64,000 nucleotides of DNA, taken from Orientia tsutsugamushi str. Boryong. Lineage in GTDB: Bacteria; Pseudomonadota; Alphaproteobacteria; Rickettsiales; Rickettsiaceae. How positions within the stretch are numbered: position 1 is the first letter of the stretch; each line of letters starts with the position of its first letter. Below the pieces are notes generated by a model that ran no database searches, was not told the origin of the DNA, and worked only from the letters and a program-made list of their open reading frames with translations. Shown here piece after piece: positions 40,516 to 50,696 of this stretch. The stretch is taken from contig NC_009488.1 in NCBI RefSeq assembly GCF_000063545.1, positions 2,046,001 to 2,110,000 of the forward strand. Direction: 5' to 3'. The position numbers and the translations under genes are program-made.

Positions 40516-41371
40516 GAAAATTCAATTGATTTTGCATTAGTGATAATATTAATAACGTAGCATTACAAACATCTAAGTCAACATTGCTAGTGTTGTATAG
40601 AATATTACTTACCTTATCATATTTTTGAACTAGCTCCTCAGTTGAGTTAGTATTGCTGATTTTTTCAATAACTTTCATTTCAGCAATAGCGCAATCATTC
40701 TTGCTACAATCTTCAGCTTCCTTAAAGCCAACTTTATATCTGATAGATTTTGCGATTAATATCATGCAAGCTTGACCAAATTTATACCATTCTTGTGAAT
40801 TGAGTTGTATAGATTTTATTTTTTGAATAAATTCTAATTGAATCTTTATAGTTTGGGCATTAAGCATATTAATTAGATTTTGGTATTCAACTTCAGAATA
40901 TGCTGCTAATGCAGTATTATTACAATGATCAAATTTTTGAGTAAGTAAATGGCAACGCGATTTAATTGTAGAAAGTATGCTTGCAAATTTAGTAGTAATT
41001 AAGAAAATATAGCGATTAATCGGTGGATCTTCAAGTATTTTAAGACAACAATTAGCAGAATTAATATTCATATATTCTGCTTCGTATATAATTGCAATTT
41101 TTATAGCTGATTTTATCGGTGTTTTATTCAGAAAAAATAGCATATCACGTATTTGATCAACAGTAATAAATTTATCATTGCTATTACCATTCATAGACCT
41201 ACGTTTAACTAAAATCATATCTTGGTGAAAAACAGCATCATCATGGTGATTGAGTATTTTATTGCAAAATTTCAGTAAAATACTCATAGCACTATCAGAG
41301 TTATCAGTATTAATTATCCAAGCATTAGCAAAAATATTATTTTGCCAATTTTTTATGAGAGTATTTAGCAT
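40499..41371 (-). CDS. holB: DNA polymerase III delta' subunit
   Basis: 290 residues. An AAA+ clamp-loader subunit in the replication machinery that helps load the beta clamp. The characteristic helix with KILEDPPINRYIFLITT and the arginine-finger region TIKSRCHLLTQKF are present. The start of the protein is diverged and lacks a Walker A, as expected for delta'. It lies 23 bp downstream of ppa on the same strand and overlaps rluC. Confidence 0.85.
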   Translation of the reverse strand: MLNTLIKNWQNNIFANAWIINTDNSDSAMSILLKFCNKILNHHDDAVFHQDMILVKRRSMNGNSNDKFITVDQIRDMLFFLNKTPIKSAIKIAIIYEAEYMNINSANCCLKILEDPPINRYIFLITTKFASILSTIKSRCHLLTQKFDHCNNTALAAYSEVEYQNLINMLNAQTIKIQLEFIQKIKSIQLNSQEWYKFGQACMILIAKSIRYKVGFKEAEDCSKNDCAIAEMKVIEKISNTNSTEELVQKYDKVSNILYNTSNVDLDVCNATLLILSLMQNQLNFHENNN

Positions 41372-41394
41372 AAATACACAAAATCAAATCACAT

Positions 41395-41922
41395 TTAGCA
41401 CAAGTTAGTTTTAATTGACTGATTAATAATAGCTTTTGCTGTTGAATGATTAAAAAAATCTTCTACTTTAACCCATTTATTTTGATCTAAGTCTTTGTAG
41501 TGTTCAAAAAAATGAAGAATACACTTCTTAAGATCAGTATCTAAATCAGTAATGTCATGAATACTATCATAGCTGCTATCAACCTTGCTATGAGGTACTG
41601 CTAAAATTTTTTCATCCTTACCAGATTCATCTGTCATAGTTAATCCTCCAACTGGTCTAACATTAATTACTGATCCTGCAAGTAATGGATATTTTGCAAT
41701 AACTAGCACATCTAATGGGTCATTATCTCCTGCTAAAGTATGTGGTATAAATCCATAATTGCAAGGATATGACATTGCTACTTGTAAAAATCTATCTACT
41801 ATTATTGCTCCAGAGTTTTTATCGATTTCATATTTTATGTACTGCTGATTCATTGGTATTTCAATTATAGCATTAACATCATTAGGTACGTTATTTCCAA
41901 TTTTAATTTTCTCAATAAACAC
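41395..41922 (-). CDS. ppa: Inorganic pyrophosphatase
   Basis: 175 residues. A soluble family I pyrophosphatase hydrolysing PPi to two phosphates, which pulls biosynthetic reactions forward. The signature GDNDPLDVLVI with metal-binding Asp residues, the early EIPMNQQYIKYEIDK with substrate-binding Lys, and the late HFFEHYKDLDQNKWVKVE are all intact. The start is GTG at 41922, seven bases after a GGAGA ribosome-binding site. Same-strand neighbours are dksA and holB. Confidence 0.95.
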   Translation of the reverse strand: MFIEKIKIGNNVPNDVNAIIEIPMNQQYIKYEIDKNSGAIIVDRFLQVAMSYPCNYGFIPHTLAGDNDPLDVLVIAKYPLLAGSVINVRPVGGLTMTDESGKDEKILAVPHSKVDSSYDSIHDITDLDTDLKKCILHFFEHYKDLDQNKWVKVEDFFNHSTAKAIINQSIKTNLC

Positions 41923-42004
41923 TGCAAATCTCCAATTTATTAATTATTTTTTCATCTATAGCTAGTTAGTATAATTATCATTTATATTAAATAAACTTGT
42001 TAAA

Positions 42005-42436
42005 TTAGTCTGCATCATAATCATCATTATGCTGCTTTTCATATTTTTCATGGCGTTCCTGTGATTCAATACATAATGTTGCTATTGGACGAGCTTCAAG
42101 TCTTTTTAATCCTATTTTTTCTCCGCTTTCCTCACAATAACCATATTGTTTTAATTCAATTTTCTTTAATGCAGTTTCAATTTTATCAATTAACTTTTTA
42201 TACCTACTTCTTGTTTTAAGTTCGAGAGCAGTATCTGCTTCTCTAGAAGCTTGATAGTTTAAATCAGGCTCTTTAAGAGGGCCGTCTTTTAGATGATCAA
42301 TAGTTTCTAAAGATTCCTGAATTAATTCTTCTTTCCATTTTTCAAGCTTTTGCTTAAAATATTCAAGCTGGTTAGGGCTCATATACTCTTCTTCTTCAGA
42401 AGGTTTATATCCTTTAGGTAATATTATTTTACTCAT
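42005..42436 (-). CDS. dksA: RNA polymerase-binding regulator DksA
   Basis: 143 residues. A coiled-coil protein entering the RNA polymerase secondary channel to modulate promoters, classically with ppGpp. The coiled coil spans ~20-100, with the tip region RESLETIDHLKDGPLKEPDL-like and DTALELKTRSRYKKL. The zinc-finger region reads GYCEESGEKIGLKRLEARP then ATLCIESQERHE. Only two of the four usual Cys remain, as in several alphaproteobacterial members. This is notable beside the spoT fragment but does not prove a ppGpp link. Confidence 0.92.
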   Translation of the reverse strand: MSKIILPKGYKPSEEEEYMSPNQLEYFKQKLEKWKEELIQESLETIDHLKDGPLKEPDLNYQASREADTALELKTRSRYKKLIDKIETALKKIELKQYGYCEESGEKIGLKRLEARPIATLCIESQERHEKYEKQHNDDYDAD

Positions 42437-42469
42437 AATGCACTATATTATTTTTTAATTAAATACTTA

Positions 42470-43408
42470 TTAAGTTTTATTATTTTGTTCTCTAACTAAT
42501 GGGTGTGATTTATTATACACTGAAGTTAAAAAATCAGAATTAATTTTTGTATATATTTGTGTTGATGATAAACTTTGATGACCTAATAATTCCTGTATAG
42601 AGCGTAAATCAGCGCCGTTATTAAGCAAGTGACTAGCAAAACAATGCCGAAAAGTATGGGGGGTTAATGATTCTGGTAAGTTTAATTGACGCCGTAATTT
42701 AATTAAATGTCGCCCAAAAACTGCTGGCTGCAGTTTTTTTCCTCTTTTGCCAACAAATAATGGAGAGTTCTCTGTTAGTGAATACGGTACAAGATTTACG
42801 TAATCTGATACTAGTTGCTTAGTAATATCAAGCCATGGGATTAGTCTTATTTTATTGCCTTTACCTTTAATTATCAATGATTCTGATTTTAAACTAACTT
42901 TAGTTACAGATAAAGCTTCAGAAATACGTAATCCTTGACCATATAATAAAAACAGCAAAGCTTTATCTCTTGCCCCTATCCATTTATCATTTGCTATATT
43001 ATTAATTTCAGTAGTACAAGCTACTGTATCTTCAATATCAAGAGCTTTAGGCAAACGTTTAGCTAATTTAGGGCTTCTAACTGCACTAATAATCTTATTA
43101 ACTAAATTATGTTGCTTAAATAAATATTTGTAAAAATTTCTAACGCTAGATAATGCTCTACTATTTGAACTAGAATTATATTGAAGGTTATATCTTTGGC
43201 TTAACCAACTCCTCATTAATCTTATGTCAACTGAACAAAGATGACTAGTCTTTAACTCACTTAAATTACAATAATCAACTATAAAATTAAGAAACTGCTG
43301 TAAGTCATTATTGTAAGAATTACATGTATTAATTGAATAATTTTTATAGTTTTTAAGATGGTTAAGCCACTCAGTTATAATTTTTTCAAGTTGAGAATTA
43401 AGTTGCAT
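42470..43408 (-). CDS. xerC: Tyrosine recombinase XerC
   Basis: 312 residues. The chromosome-dimer resolution recombinase acting at dif with XerD. N-terminal SAM-like domain ~1-110. The catalytic set is complete: R161 in GQGLRISEAL, K183 in the KGKGNK hairpin, H251 and R254 in HTFRHCFASH, H277 in ELLGHQSL and the nucleophile Y286 in TQIYTKI. The wording is closest to rickettsial XerC, and XerC is preferred over XerD on that basis. It lies 25 bp downstream of mnmE. Confidence 0.88.
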   Translation of the reverse strand: MQLNSQLEKIITEWLNHLKNYKNYSINTCNSYNNDLQQFLNFIVDYCNLSELKTSHLCSVDIRLMRSWLSQRYNLQYNSSSNSRALSSVRNFYKYLFKQHNLVNKIISAVRSPKLAKRLPKALDIEDTVACTTEINNIANDKWIGARDKALLFLLYGQGLRISEALSVTKVSLKSESLIIKGKGNKIRLIPWLDITKQLVSDYVNLVPYSLTENSPLFVGKRGKKLQPAVFGRHLIKLRRQLNLPESLTPHTFRHCFASHLLNNGADLRSIQELLGHQSLSSTQIYTKINSDFLTSVYNKSHPLVREQNNKT

Positions 43409-43433
43409 AATACAAATATTAATATAATTAAAC

Positions 43434-44777
43434 TTATTTACCTATACAAAAGCTAGCAAAAATTTCTGCTAAAATATCATCTATTTTAATCTTTCCAGTA
43501 ATATGCTCTAGATATCTAATTGCCATTCTTAAATCTTCAGCAGCAAGCACCAAATCATTTTCTAAATTTACTAACTGTAATAATTCTAATGCCTTATTTA
43601 AACTATTACGATATCTTTCTCTAGTAATTGCAGGAACATTTCCTGGATCTGCTATTTTTTCTGCATAGCTTACTATTTCTGACATTAATCTATCTAATCC
43701 AACCTGTTTTAGCAATGATACTGCAACTATTGGTTTGTCACATGGTAAAATGCTACTGTCATACTTATAATTTACTAGATCAATCTTATTAATTACTATG
43801 ATTGTATAAACATCATTCAACAAGTGGGCAATAGTTTGATTAACGCTGTTTATATTTGTAGCATCAATCATTAAAATTCTGATATCAGAATTTTTAAATG
43901 CTACTAATGACCTCTTAATACCTTCTTGTTCTATTGGATCATCACTTTCTCTAATACCAGCAGTATCACGCACTATTATTGGATATCCTCCAATATCGAG
44001 ATGAGCTTCAATAACATCTCTAGTAGTTCCGGGAATATCTGAAACAATAGCTGCTTCCCTCATAGTTAAATAATTTAATAAACTAGATTTTCCAGTATTA
44101 GTTTCACCAGTAATGGCTAATACTATGCCATGTCTAAGAACCTCACCTTTACGAGTGTCTCCTAAATGATTAGAAATTTCTCGAGTTAGATTATTAATAA
44201 TTGATTTTGCTTCTCTTAATACTGACTGAGGTATTTCTTCATCTGGAAAATCAATATATCCTTCGATAAAACTTAATATTTTTATTAACATTCCACGCCA
44301 GTGGCTATATAATTTCTCAAGCTCACCTTCCATTTGCCTGATTGCTTGCTTATGCTGCATTAGTGTTTCTGATTCAATCAAATCAACTAACCCTTCCGCC
44401 ATAGTTAGATCCATTTTACCATTTAAAAAAGCTCGCTTTGCAAATTCACCAGGTTCAGCCAATCTAATACCATCACATTCCAGTATGGATCTAGTTAACA
44501 TTTTTGCGACAGCAACACTACCATGTGTATGTATTTCTACTACATCTTCTCCTGTAAAGCTTTGCTCACCTTTAAAATAAACTATTAATGCCTTGTCAAT
44601 AACTTGCGATGTAGCGTAACAGCGAATAGTACGATAATAGACTTTCCTTGGTACTATATTAAATTTACCACATAATCTTTCAACAATCAATAATGACAAA
44701 CTACCAGAAATCCTAAAAACAGCAACGCCTGCTTTGCCTTTAGCAGAGGACTGTGCAAATATAGTTTTACTAGTCAT
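43434..44777 (-). CDS. mnmE: tRNA uridine-34 modification GTPase MnmE
   Basis: 447 residues. With MnmG it installs the aminomethyl-type group at wobble U34 of certain tRNAs. An N-terminal folate-binding domain (to ~120) has GEFAKRAFLNGKMDL. The inserted G domain has Walker A GETNTGKSS (~224), GTTRD (~250), DTAG (271) and NKID. The C-terminus ends FCIGK with the family's catalytic Cys. Starts at ATG 44777, divergent from the glutamate dehydrogenase gene with 80 bp between them. Confidence 0.95.
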   Translation of the reverse strand: MTSKTIFAQSSAKGKAGVAVFRISGSLSLLIVERLCGKFNIVPRKVYYRTIRCYATSQVIDKALIVYFKGEQSFTGEDVVEIHTHGSVAVAKMLTRSILECDGIRLAEPGEFAKRAFLNGKMDLTMAEGLVDLIESETLMQHKQAIRQMEGELEKLYSHWRGMLIKILSFIEGYIDFPDEEIPQSVLREAKSIINNLTREISNHLGDTRKGEVLRHGIVLAITGETNTGKSSLLNYLTMREAAIVSDIPGTTRDVIEAHLDIGGYPIIVRDTAGIRESDDPIEQEGIKRSLVAFKNSDIRILMIDATNINSVNQTIAHLLNDVYTIIVINKIDLVNYKYDSSILPCDKPIVAVSLLKQVGLDRLMSEIVSYAEKIADPGNVPAITRERYRNSLNKALELLQLVNLENDLVLAAEDLRMAIRYLEHITGKIKIDDILAEIFASFCIGK

Positions 44778-44857
44778 TTTTAGATATTACTTTATTCTTG
44801 CTGAAAGCTATAATATAACATAAACTATCGCTATTTTAAAAATTATATTTTATATAT

Positions 44858-47800
44858 ATGAATAATCAAGATTTAGATTTAACGCATTCTCCAACCTTTA
44901 GCTGTGATAGTACAGAATTACAAACTGAAGTTGTTAACGCAATCAAAAGCGAAGCTAAATATTCTAACGATAAGTTATTAGTTAAATTTATTAAAAGTTT
45001 CTATTCATATATTCCAATTGACTATATAGAAAATTATAATGCTAACTTTTTTAAAGATACTGCATTAAGTGCATATGAGTTTTTTCTGAAAAAACCTATA
45101 AATAAAAATTATCTAGTTACAATCTCTCAATCTACTCAATCAAGAGAATTTCCTCCTTTTATTGAATTTAAAATTATCAATATAGATGCAGCTTTTATTA
45201 TTGATTCAATTAAATCTTTGTTAGATAGAATAGGTCTAGAGCCATTTTTCTTTATTCATCCTATAGTTATTGCTCAAAGAAGCAAAGATGGTAAATTAGT
45301 CGATGTCCATCCTGCTTTACAGAACAGAAAATCTAATCATATAACAAATAGTAATATTGAATCTTTAATAGTGTGTAAAATACACGGTACTTTTGATAAA
45401 AAATTGCTCGATAATATCAAAAACCAGCTTACTACAATCTTAGAACAAATTAATAAAACCTCTGCAGACTGGCAACCTATTTTGCATGAAATAGAAAAGA
45501 TTATTATATCGCTATCTTGCTCTTCTGATCAGGAAGAAAAATCCATTATAGATTTTCTTCATTGGCTAAAATCTGATAATTTTACTTTTCTAAGTTGTAT
45601 TAATTACAATATATCAAATAAAAAAAGTAAGCTTATTGCTGGACATAAAGCATTTTTTCATGAACAAGATGTAGAAAATATTGTTCATCTTGCTTGTAAT
45701 CAGCATAACGATAAAAAGCTAATACTAATTGGCAAAATTAATAAGCCATCCACTGTTCATAAAAGCAGCTTCATTAATTATGTTCTTATAAAGCAACAAG
45801 ACCAGATCGGAAATTTAAACTCAGCTATGGTCTTCTTAGGTCTTTACAGTGCTTCAACTAGACAGCAATCTGTACAAAATATTCCTATATTACGGGATAA
45901 GCTAAAAGATATACTTAGTTTTTCAAAGTTTAGTAGTAGCAGCTATAATGCTAAAAGATTTAATGCAATATTTGAATCTTTACCTAGAGAAATGCTATTT
46001 GAGGTTAGCTCAGAGAATCTTTATTGTGCATGCTTAAAAGTATTATCAGCAATGCATAACAATGCGTTAAGGCTTTGCCTTTTTCCAAATTGTCTTAATA
46101 ATATTATTGATATCATAGTGTTTTTACCAAGCGCAAGGTTAACTCCTAACGTGCATGCAAATATTACTGGTCGCCTAATAAAAGCATTTAATACTAAAAT
46201 TTTAAGCAGTGAATTAAATACAGTCCCACCAAATTTCTGTAGTATCTATATTAGCATGTCAGTCGATAATAATATACTTGCTAATTTGAATATTAAAGAG
46301 CTTGAAAGTGATCTTGAAAATTTATCAGCGCAGTGGATAGAGTCATTTAAGGCATCTTTGATTAAATCTTACGGATTATTTGAAGGATTAAAACTGTTTA
46401 AAGATAATGCATGTATATTTCCTAAAAATTATATTCAAAACTTTAATTCAACTGAAGCAGTCAGTGATTTACAATATGTTATTAAAGCTCAAAAAAGTGG
46501 TAAAAAAGCCTTCAACTTTATAGTGCATTCGCAACATATGTATAGCTTAAAAATATATAATCCTGGTAGCAAACTTCAACTATCTCAAATTTTTCCTTTA
46601 ATTGAAAATTTAAATTTTAACATCTTAGACGAGCAAACTTTTAAAATTTCAACTGAGAATGGCAGGCCGCTAATTTCACAACTAGCATTAGATTCTAATA
46701 AACAAGAGCCAATAGCAATAGGTAATAGTTTAAACGTTCAGCAGGATTTGAATGCTCTGTATTCAATGAATAGCAATCAGTCTGATACATGGATATATAA
46801 TTTCAATTTATCTCCCAAAATTGAATTAACTACTCTAAATTTAGAGCTAATGAAAAAGAATGTTGAAGCTATATTAGAAAAGATTACTACCGAAGTATTA
46901 GAATATGATGTTCTGTATAAACTAACTACATTAATTAACATCGATGTTTACCAAGTTAGGCTTTTACAAGCATTAGTACACTATCTTCAACAAATCAAAT
47001 TTGCTTATAGTAAAGACTATGTTAAATCATTACTTATAAAACATTACCAATTTACTAATACACTTTTAAAATTATTTGATTATAGGTTTAATCCTAATAC
47101 AGTTATAAAGCATGATATCGATAACATTGAGCAGGAATTTCTGAAACATTTAAATCTAATTGGAAGCAGCGCAGAAGATAAGGTACTAAGAACAATGTTG
47201 GCTCTAGTTAAGGCTATTTCCAGAACTAATTATTATCATCTTACTAAAAATGGCAAACGCAAAAATTATCTTTCTTTTAAAATTAAGTCACAATTAGTAC
47301 CAGATTTACCTTTACCAATACCTTACGCTGAGATTTTTGTGTTCTCTAATGAATTTGAAGGTATTCATTTACGAGGAGGAAAAGTAGCAAGAGGAGGAAT
47401 TAGGTGGTCAGACCGTGGAGAAGATTATAGAACTGAAGTTCTTGGATTAATGAAAGCTCAGATGACAAAAAATACTATCATTGTTCCTGTTGGATCTAAA
47501 GGCGGTTTTTTTGTAAAAGTCTCTCCAGAAAATACTACTAATGTATCCTCTTATCAAAAATTAGCTGTAGAATGCTACAAAAATTTTCTTAGAGGATTAT
47601 TAGATATTACAGATAACACAGTAACAGAGAAAATATTATCTCCTGAAAACACTGTAATTCAAAATGAAGACTATGATGATCCATATTTAGTAGTAGCAGC
47701 AGATAAAGGGACTGCTTCTTTTTCTGACCATGCCAATAAAATTTCTCAAGAATATGATTTTTGGTTAAGAGACGCTTTTGCATCAGGAGGTTCTGATGGC

Positions 47801-49783
47801 TATGACCATAAAAAAATGGGAATTACAGCTAAAGGAGCCTGGATATCAGTACAGCACCATTTTAGACATTTAGGTATTAATGTACAAAATGATGCTATTA
47901 CTGTTGTTGGTATTGGGGATATGTCTGGGGATGTATTTGGTAATGGGATGCTTAGATCGGACGCAATAAAACTAGTAGGAGCTTTTAATCACATGCATAT
48001 TTTTGTTGATCCAAATCCAGATCCTAAGCAAAGTTATCAAGAACGGTTAAGATTATTTCAGCTTCCTCATTCGAAATGGTCTGATTATGATCCAAAAGTA
48101 TTATCTAAAGGTGGTGGAGTATTTTTACGCTCTGCTAAAATCATTAAATTATCTTCAGAAGCTCAGAAGCTATTTAACCTTAGCAAGAATGAAGTTAAAC
48201 CAGAAGAGTTGATTAAAGCATTACTAAAAGCAAAAGTTGATTTAATCTGGAATGGGGGAATAGGAACTTACATTAAAGCATCAGATGAAAGCATGTTCGA
48301 TATTGGAGATAAGTCAAATGATGCATTACGCTGTAATGCAAAAGATATATCAGCGAAAGTAATAGCTGAAGGAGGAAATTTAGGAATATCACAACGTGGT
48401 CGTATTGAGTATGCAAGACAAGGCGGAAGAATTAATACTGACTTCATTGATAATTCAGCTGGAGTAGAATGTTCTGATCATGAAGTTAATATTAAGATAG
48501 CGTTAAATAACGCCATGACTAAAAATAAGCTTACTTTAAAAGAAAGAAATAAAATCTTAGAGCAAATGTCTCCAATGGTGGAAAAATTAGTTCTTGTTGA
48601 TAATCATAAACAAAATCAAGCCATTACTATTACTGAAAAGTCTAAACTATTCACTATGGAAATGTTTACAAATACGATTAAAACTCTTGAGCAAGCTGGA
48701 TTGCTAGATCGTACTGTCGAATTTTTACCATCAGATAATGAAATTGCTCAAAGATTACTTTCAAAAGAAAAAATGACAAGACCAGAGTTAGCAATTTTGT
48801 TATCCTACAGTAAAATGCATACATACGCAGAATTAATCAAAACTGATTTGGCTAGTGAACCATTTTTAAGTAAGTATTTACTTAACTATTTTCCTGAATT
48901 AATGCAAAAAAGATTTTATGATGAAATCTCCACACATCCACTAAGAAAAGAGATTATTTTAACTGTATTAAGTAACAAGGTCATTAATCAGATTAGCGGG
49001 CCAATTCTTAATATGATACAGAATGATACAAAAGCTACTCTTGATAATATAGTTAAAGCATATGTAATTACTAATGAAATTTTCTCTATAGATGAGTTAT
49101 GGCAAAATATTGATGATCTTGGTACTCATATTAATAATGAAGTACAAGTTATAATTTTTAGCGAAATAAATAAACTAATTAGAAGGGGTATAAGTTGGTT
49201 TATACAAAATACTGCTGAATTAGATATTACTAAAACTATCAATATCTATAAAAAGCCTACTGTAGCATTGGCTAAGAAAATTTCTTCGTTATCATCTAGT
49301 ATTACGGCAAAAGCTAAGGATAAATTTGATTATTATATTTCTCACAATATTCCTCAGAAGCTTGCTACTCATTTATCTAATATTGAATATCTAATCTCTG
49401 TTTTAGATATTATTTTAGTCTCTGTAAATAGCAACTCAGATTATAATAAAGTTGCTAAAGCCTACTTTGCTGTAGGAGAAGCTTTAAGTTTATATTGGTT
49501 AAGAAAATGTTGTGATCAGTTAATTAGCGATCATTATTGGAATAGACTAGCTATACGTTCTCTTAAAGAGGATTTATATAACAAACAACGTAGATTACTA
49601 TCTTGTATAATTACAACAAAACAACAGTTAACATTTGATCGCTGGTGGCAAAAAAATAAAGCTAATGCTGTAGCTTATCTTGATCTTATCAATGAAATAG
49701 CGATGCATAAAACAACAGTAGATTTGCACATGATTGTTTTAGCTAATAAAAAATGCGAAACATTTTTAAATAAAGTTAGCTAG
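44858..49783 (+). CDS. gdh: Large NAD-dependent glutamate dehydrogenase
   Basis: 1641 residues, the size of the ~180-kDa NAD-GDH class found in Rickettsiales. It oxidises glutamate to 2-oxoglutarate plus ammonia, feeding host-derived glutamate into the TCA cycle. A long N-terminal regulatory half precedes the catalytic part. The core begins near residue 830 with LRGGKVARGGIRWSDRGEDY, then EVLGLMKAQMTKNTIIVPVG and KGGFFVK. The nucleotide-binding region has VVGIGDMSGDVFGNGML and IAEGGNLGISQRGRIEYA. A C-terminal helical extension reaches 1641. No frame damage is seen. It is probably a single-gene unit. Confidence 0.95.
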   Translation: MNNQDLDLTHSPTFSCDSTELQTEVVNAIKSEAKYSNDKLLVKFIKSFYSYIPIDYIENYNANFFKDTALSAYEFFLKKPINKNYLVTISQSTQSREFPPFIEFKIINIDAAFIIDSIKSLLDRIGLEPFFFIHPIVIAQRSKDGKLVDVHPALQNRKSNHITNSNIESLIVCKIHGTFDKKLLDNIKNQLTTILEQINKTSADWQPILHEIEKIIISLSCSSDQEEKSIIDFLHWLKSDNFTFLSCINYNISNKKSKLIAGHKAFFHEQDVENIVHLACNQHNDKKLILIGKINKPSTVHKSSFINYVLIKQQDQIGNLNSAMVFLGLYSASTRQQSVQNIPILRDKLKDILSFSKFSSSSYNAKRFNAIFESLPREMLFEVSSENLYCACLKVLSAMHNNALRLCLFPNCLNNIIDIIVFLPSARLTPNVHANITGRLIKAFNTKILSSELNTVPPNFCSIYISMSVDNNILANLNIKELESDLENLSAQWIESFKASLIKSYGLFEGLKLFKDNACIFPKNYIQNFNSTEAVSDLQYVIKAQKSGKKAFNFIVHSQHMYSLKIYNPGSKLQLSQIFPLIENLNFNILDEQTFKISTENGRPLISQLALDSNKQEPIAIGNSLNVQQDLNALYSMNSNQSDTWIYNFNLSPKIELTTLNLELMKKNVEAILEKITTEVLEYDVLYKLTTLINIDVYQVRLLQALVHYLQQIKFAYSKDYVKSLLIKHYQFTNTLLKLFDYRFNPNTVIKHDIDNIEQEFLKHLNLIGSSAEDKVLRTMLALVKAISRTNYYHLTKNGKRKNYLSFKIKSQLVPDLPLPIPYAEIFVFSNEFEGIHLRGGKVARGGIRWSDRGEDYRTEVLGLMKAQMTKNTIIVPVGSKGGFFVKVSPENTTNVSSYQKLAVECYKNFLRGLLDITDNTVTEKILSPENTVIQNEDYDDPYLVVAADKGTASFSDHANKISQEYDFWLRDAFASGGSDGYDHKKMGITAKGAWISVQHHFRHLGINVQNDAITVVGIGDMSGDVFGNGMLRSDAIKLVGAFNHMHIFVDPNPDPKQSYQERLRLFQLPHSKWSDYDPKVLSKGGGVFLRSAKIIKLSSEAQKLFNLSKNEVKPEELIKALLKAKVDLIWNGGIGTYIKASDESMFDIGDKSNDALRCNAKDISAKVIAEGGNLGISQRGRIEYARQGGRINTDFIDNSAGVECSDHEVNIKIALNNAMTKNKLTLKERNKILEQMSPMVEKLVLVDNHKQNQAITITEKSKLFTMEMFTNTIKTLEQAGLLDRTVEFLPSDNEIAQRLLSKEKMTRPELAILLSYSKMHTYAELIKTDLASEPFLSKYLLNYFPELMQKRFYDEISTHPLRKEIILTVLSNKVINQISGPILNMIQNDTKATLDNIVKAYVITNEIFSIDELWQNIDDLGTHINNEVQVIIFSEINKLIRRGISWFIQNTAELDITKTINIYKKPTVALAKKISSLSSSITAKAKDKFDYYISHNIPQKLATHLSNIEYLISVLDIILVSVNSNSDYNKVAKAYFAVGEALSLYWLRKCCDQLISDHYWNRLAIRSLKEDLYNKQRRLLSCIITTKQQLTFDRWWQKNKANAVAYLDLINEIAMHKTTVDLHMIVLANKKCETFLNKVS

Positions 49784-50002
49784 AATCTGTTGTCATAATG
49801 GTAGATAGTCGTAACCAAACGTATCAAATGTATACACTTAAAAAGTTTAAAATGACTAAGTTATTATAAGCTTTGCAGAGTTGAAAATTTTGGGCATAGT
49901 TATTAATCCTATATTTGCCAATCGTAAAAGTATTGGTTAAACAGCAAAATTTATCTAAATCACTTGCTATGTCTAACATTTTGGATGTCAAAATGACATA
50001 TA
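49784..50002. other. Downstream region of the glutamate dehydrogenase gene
   Basis: About 220 bp without gene, element end or clear terminator. The IS island starts at 50003. Confidence 0.35.
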
Positions 50003-50174
50003 ATAGTCATTTGCAATGAGGTTTAAGTATAGAAAAAAGCAACAATGGTGCGTGTATATAAGATTATTTAAAGCTTGGGGACACACCAAGCAGTATTAAT
50101 TAAGGAGTTAAAGCATGCTCAGTTTGTAGTAATGGATAATGCAGCATTTTATAAATCCAAAAAACCAAAGAGTT
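50003..50174 (+). mobile_element. IS630-type element, internally deleted remnant
   Basis: The left end GTCATTTGCAATGAGGTTTA is followed directly by the C-terminal region of the transposase (FVVMDNAAFYKSKK codons), so most of the gene is missing. Same lineage as the element at 29207. Confidence 0.65.
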
Positions 50175-50696
50175 AATAACGCTAGATTAGGATAAGTTGA
50201 GTGAAGAGAAATAAGAGGAGATGAGATTAGAATTAAATTTAGAGATAGAAGAACTTATAAACGCCAGATTATGATAAGTGGAAATATGAAATGTAGAGAA
50301 TAAAAGGTATACAAAGTGAGAATGTTGGTTATAAAAAAATTTAAATAAACAAGGAATAATCCAATATGAAAAAATGTATTATAACAGTATACTATTTAAT
50401 AGACAATTTTTGCAAGATATATCAAGAGTGGAAAAGAAAGAGATTAATACCAAGTAGTAATCAAAGGAACAGAGATGGAAAGTTATCTTTAGCTGAGTTA
50501 CTAACAATAATGATATATTTTTATGTATCTCCATGCAAGGATTGTAAAAATTATTATCTATATTACTTGAGTTATAAGTATAAAGGATACTTTTGCTTAC
50601 CAAGCTATAGTAGAATAATACAACTGTGGCCTAGAATGTTGCTACCATTAGTCGTATTAATGCATTATCTGAAAGGAGAAGAGACTGGTATATATT
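50175..50696 (+). mobile_element. IS982-family pieces, interrupted by an IS5-type copy
   Basis: A short right end (50177-50260) is followed by a left end CGCCAGATTATGATAAGTGG at ~50262 and the transposase start 50366-50698: MKKCIITVYYLIDNFCKIYQ, SLAELLTIMIYFYVSPCKD, LKGEETGIY. The frame is open until the IS5-type insertion at 50697 and resumes at 51604 with YIDSTKL. The target TATATT shows the ATT duplication cleanly. Confidence 0.8.
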
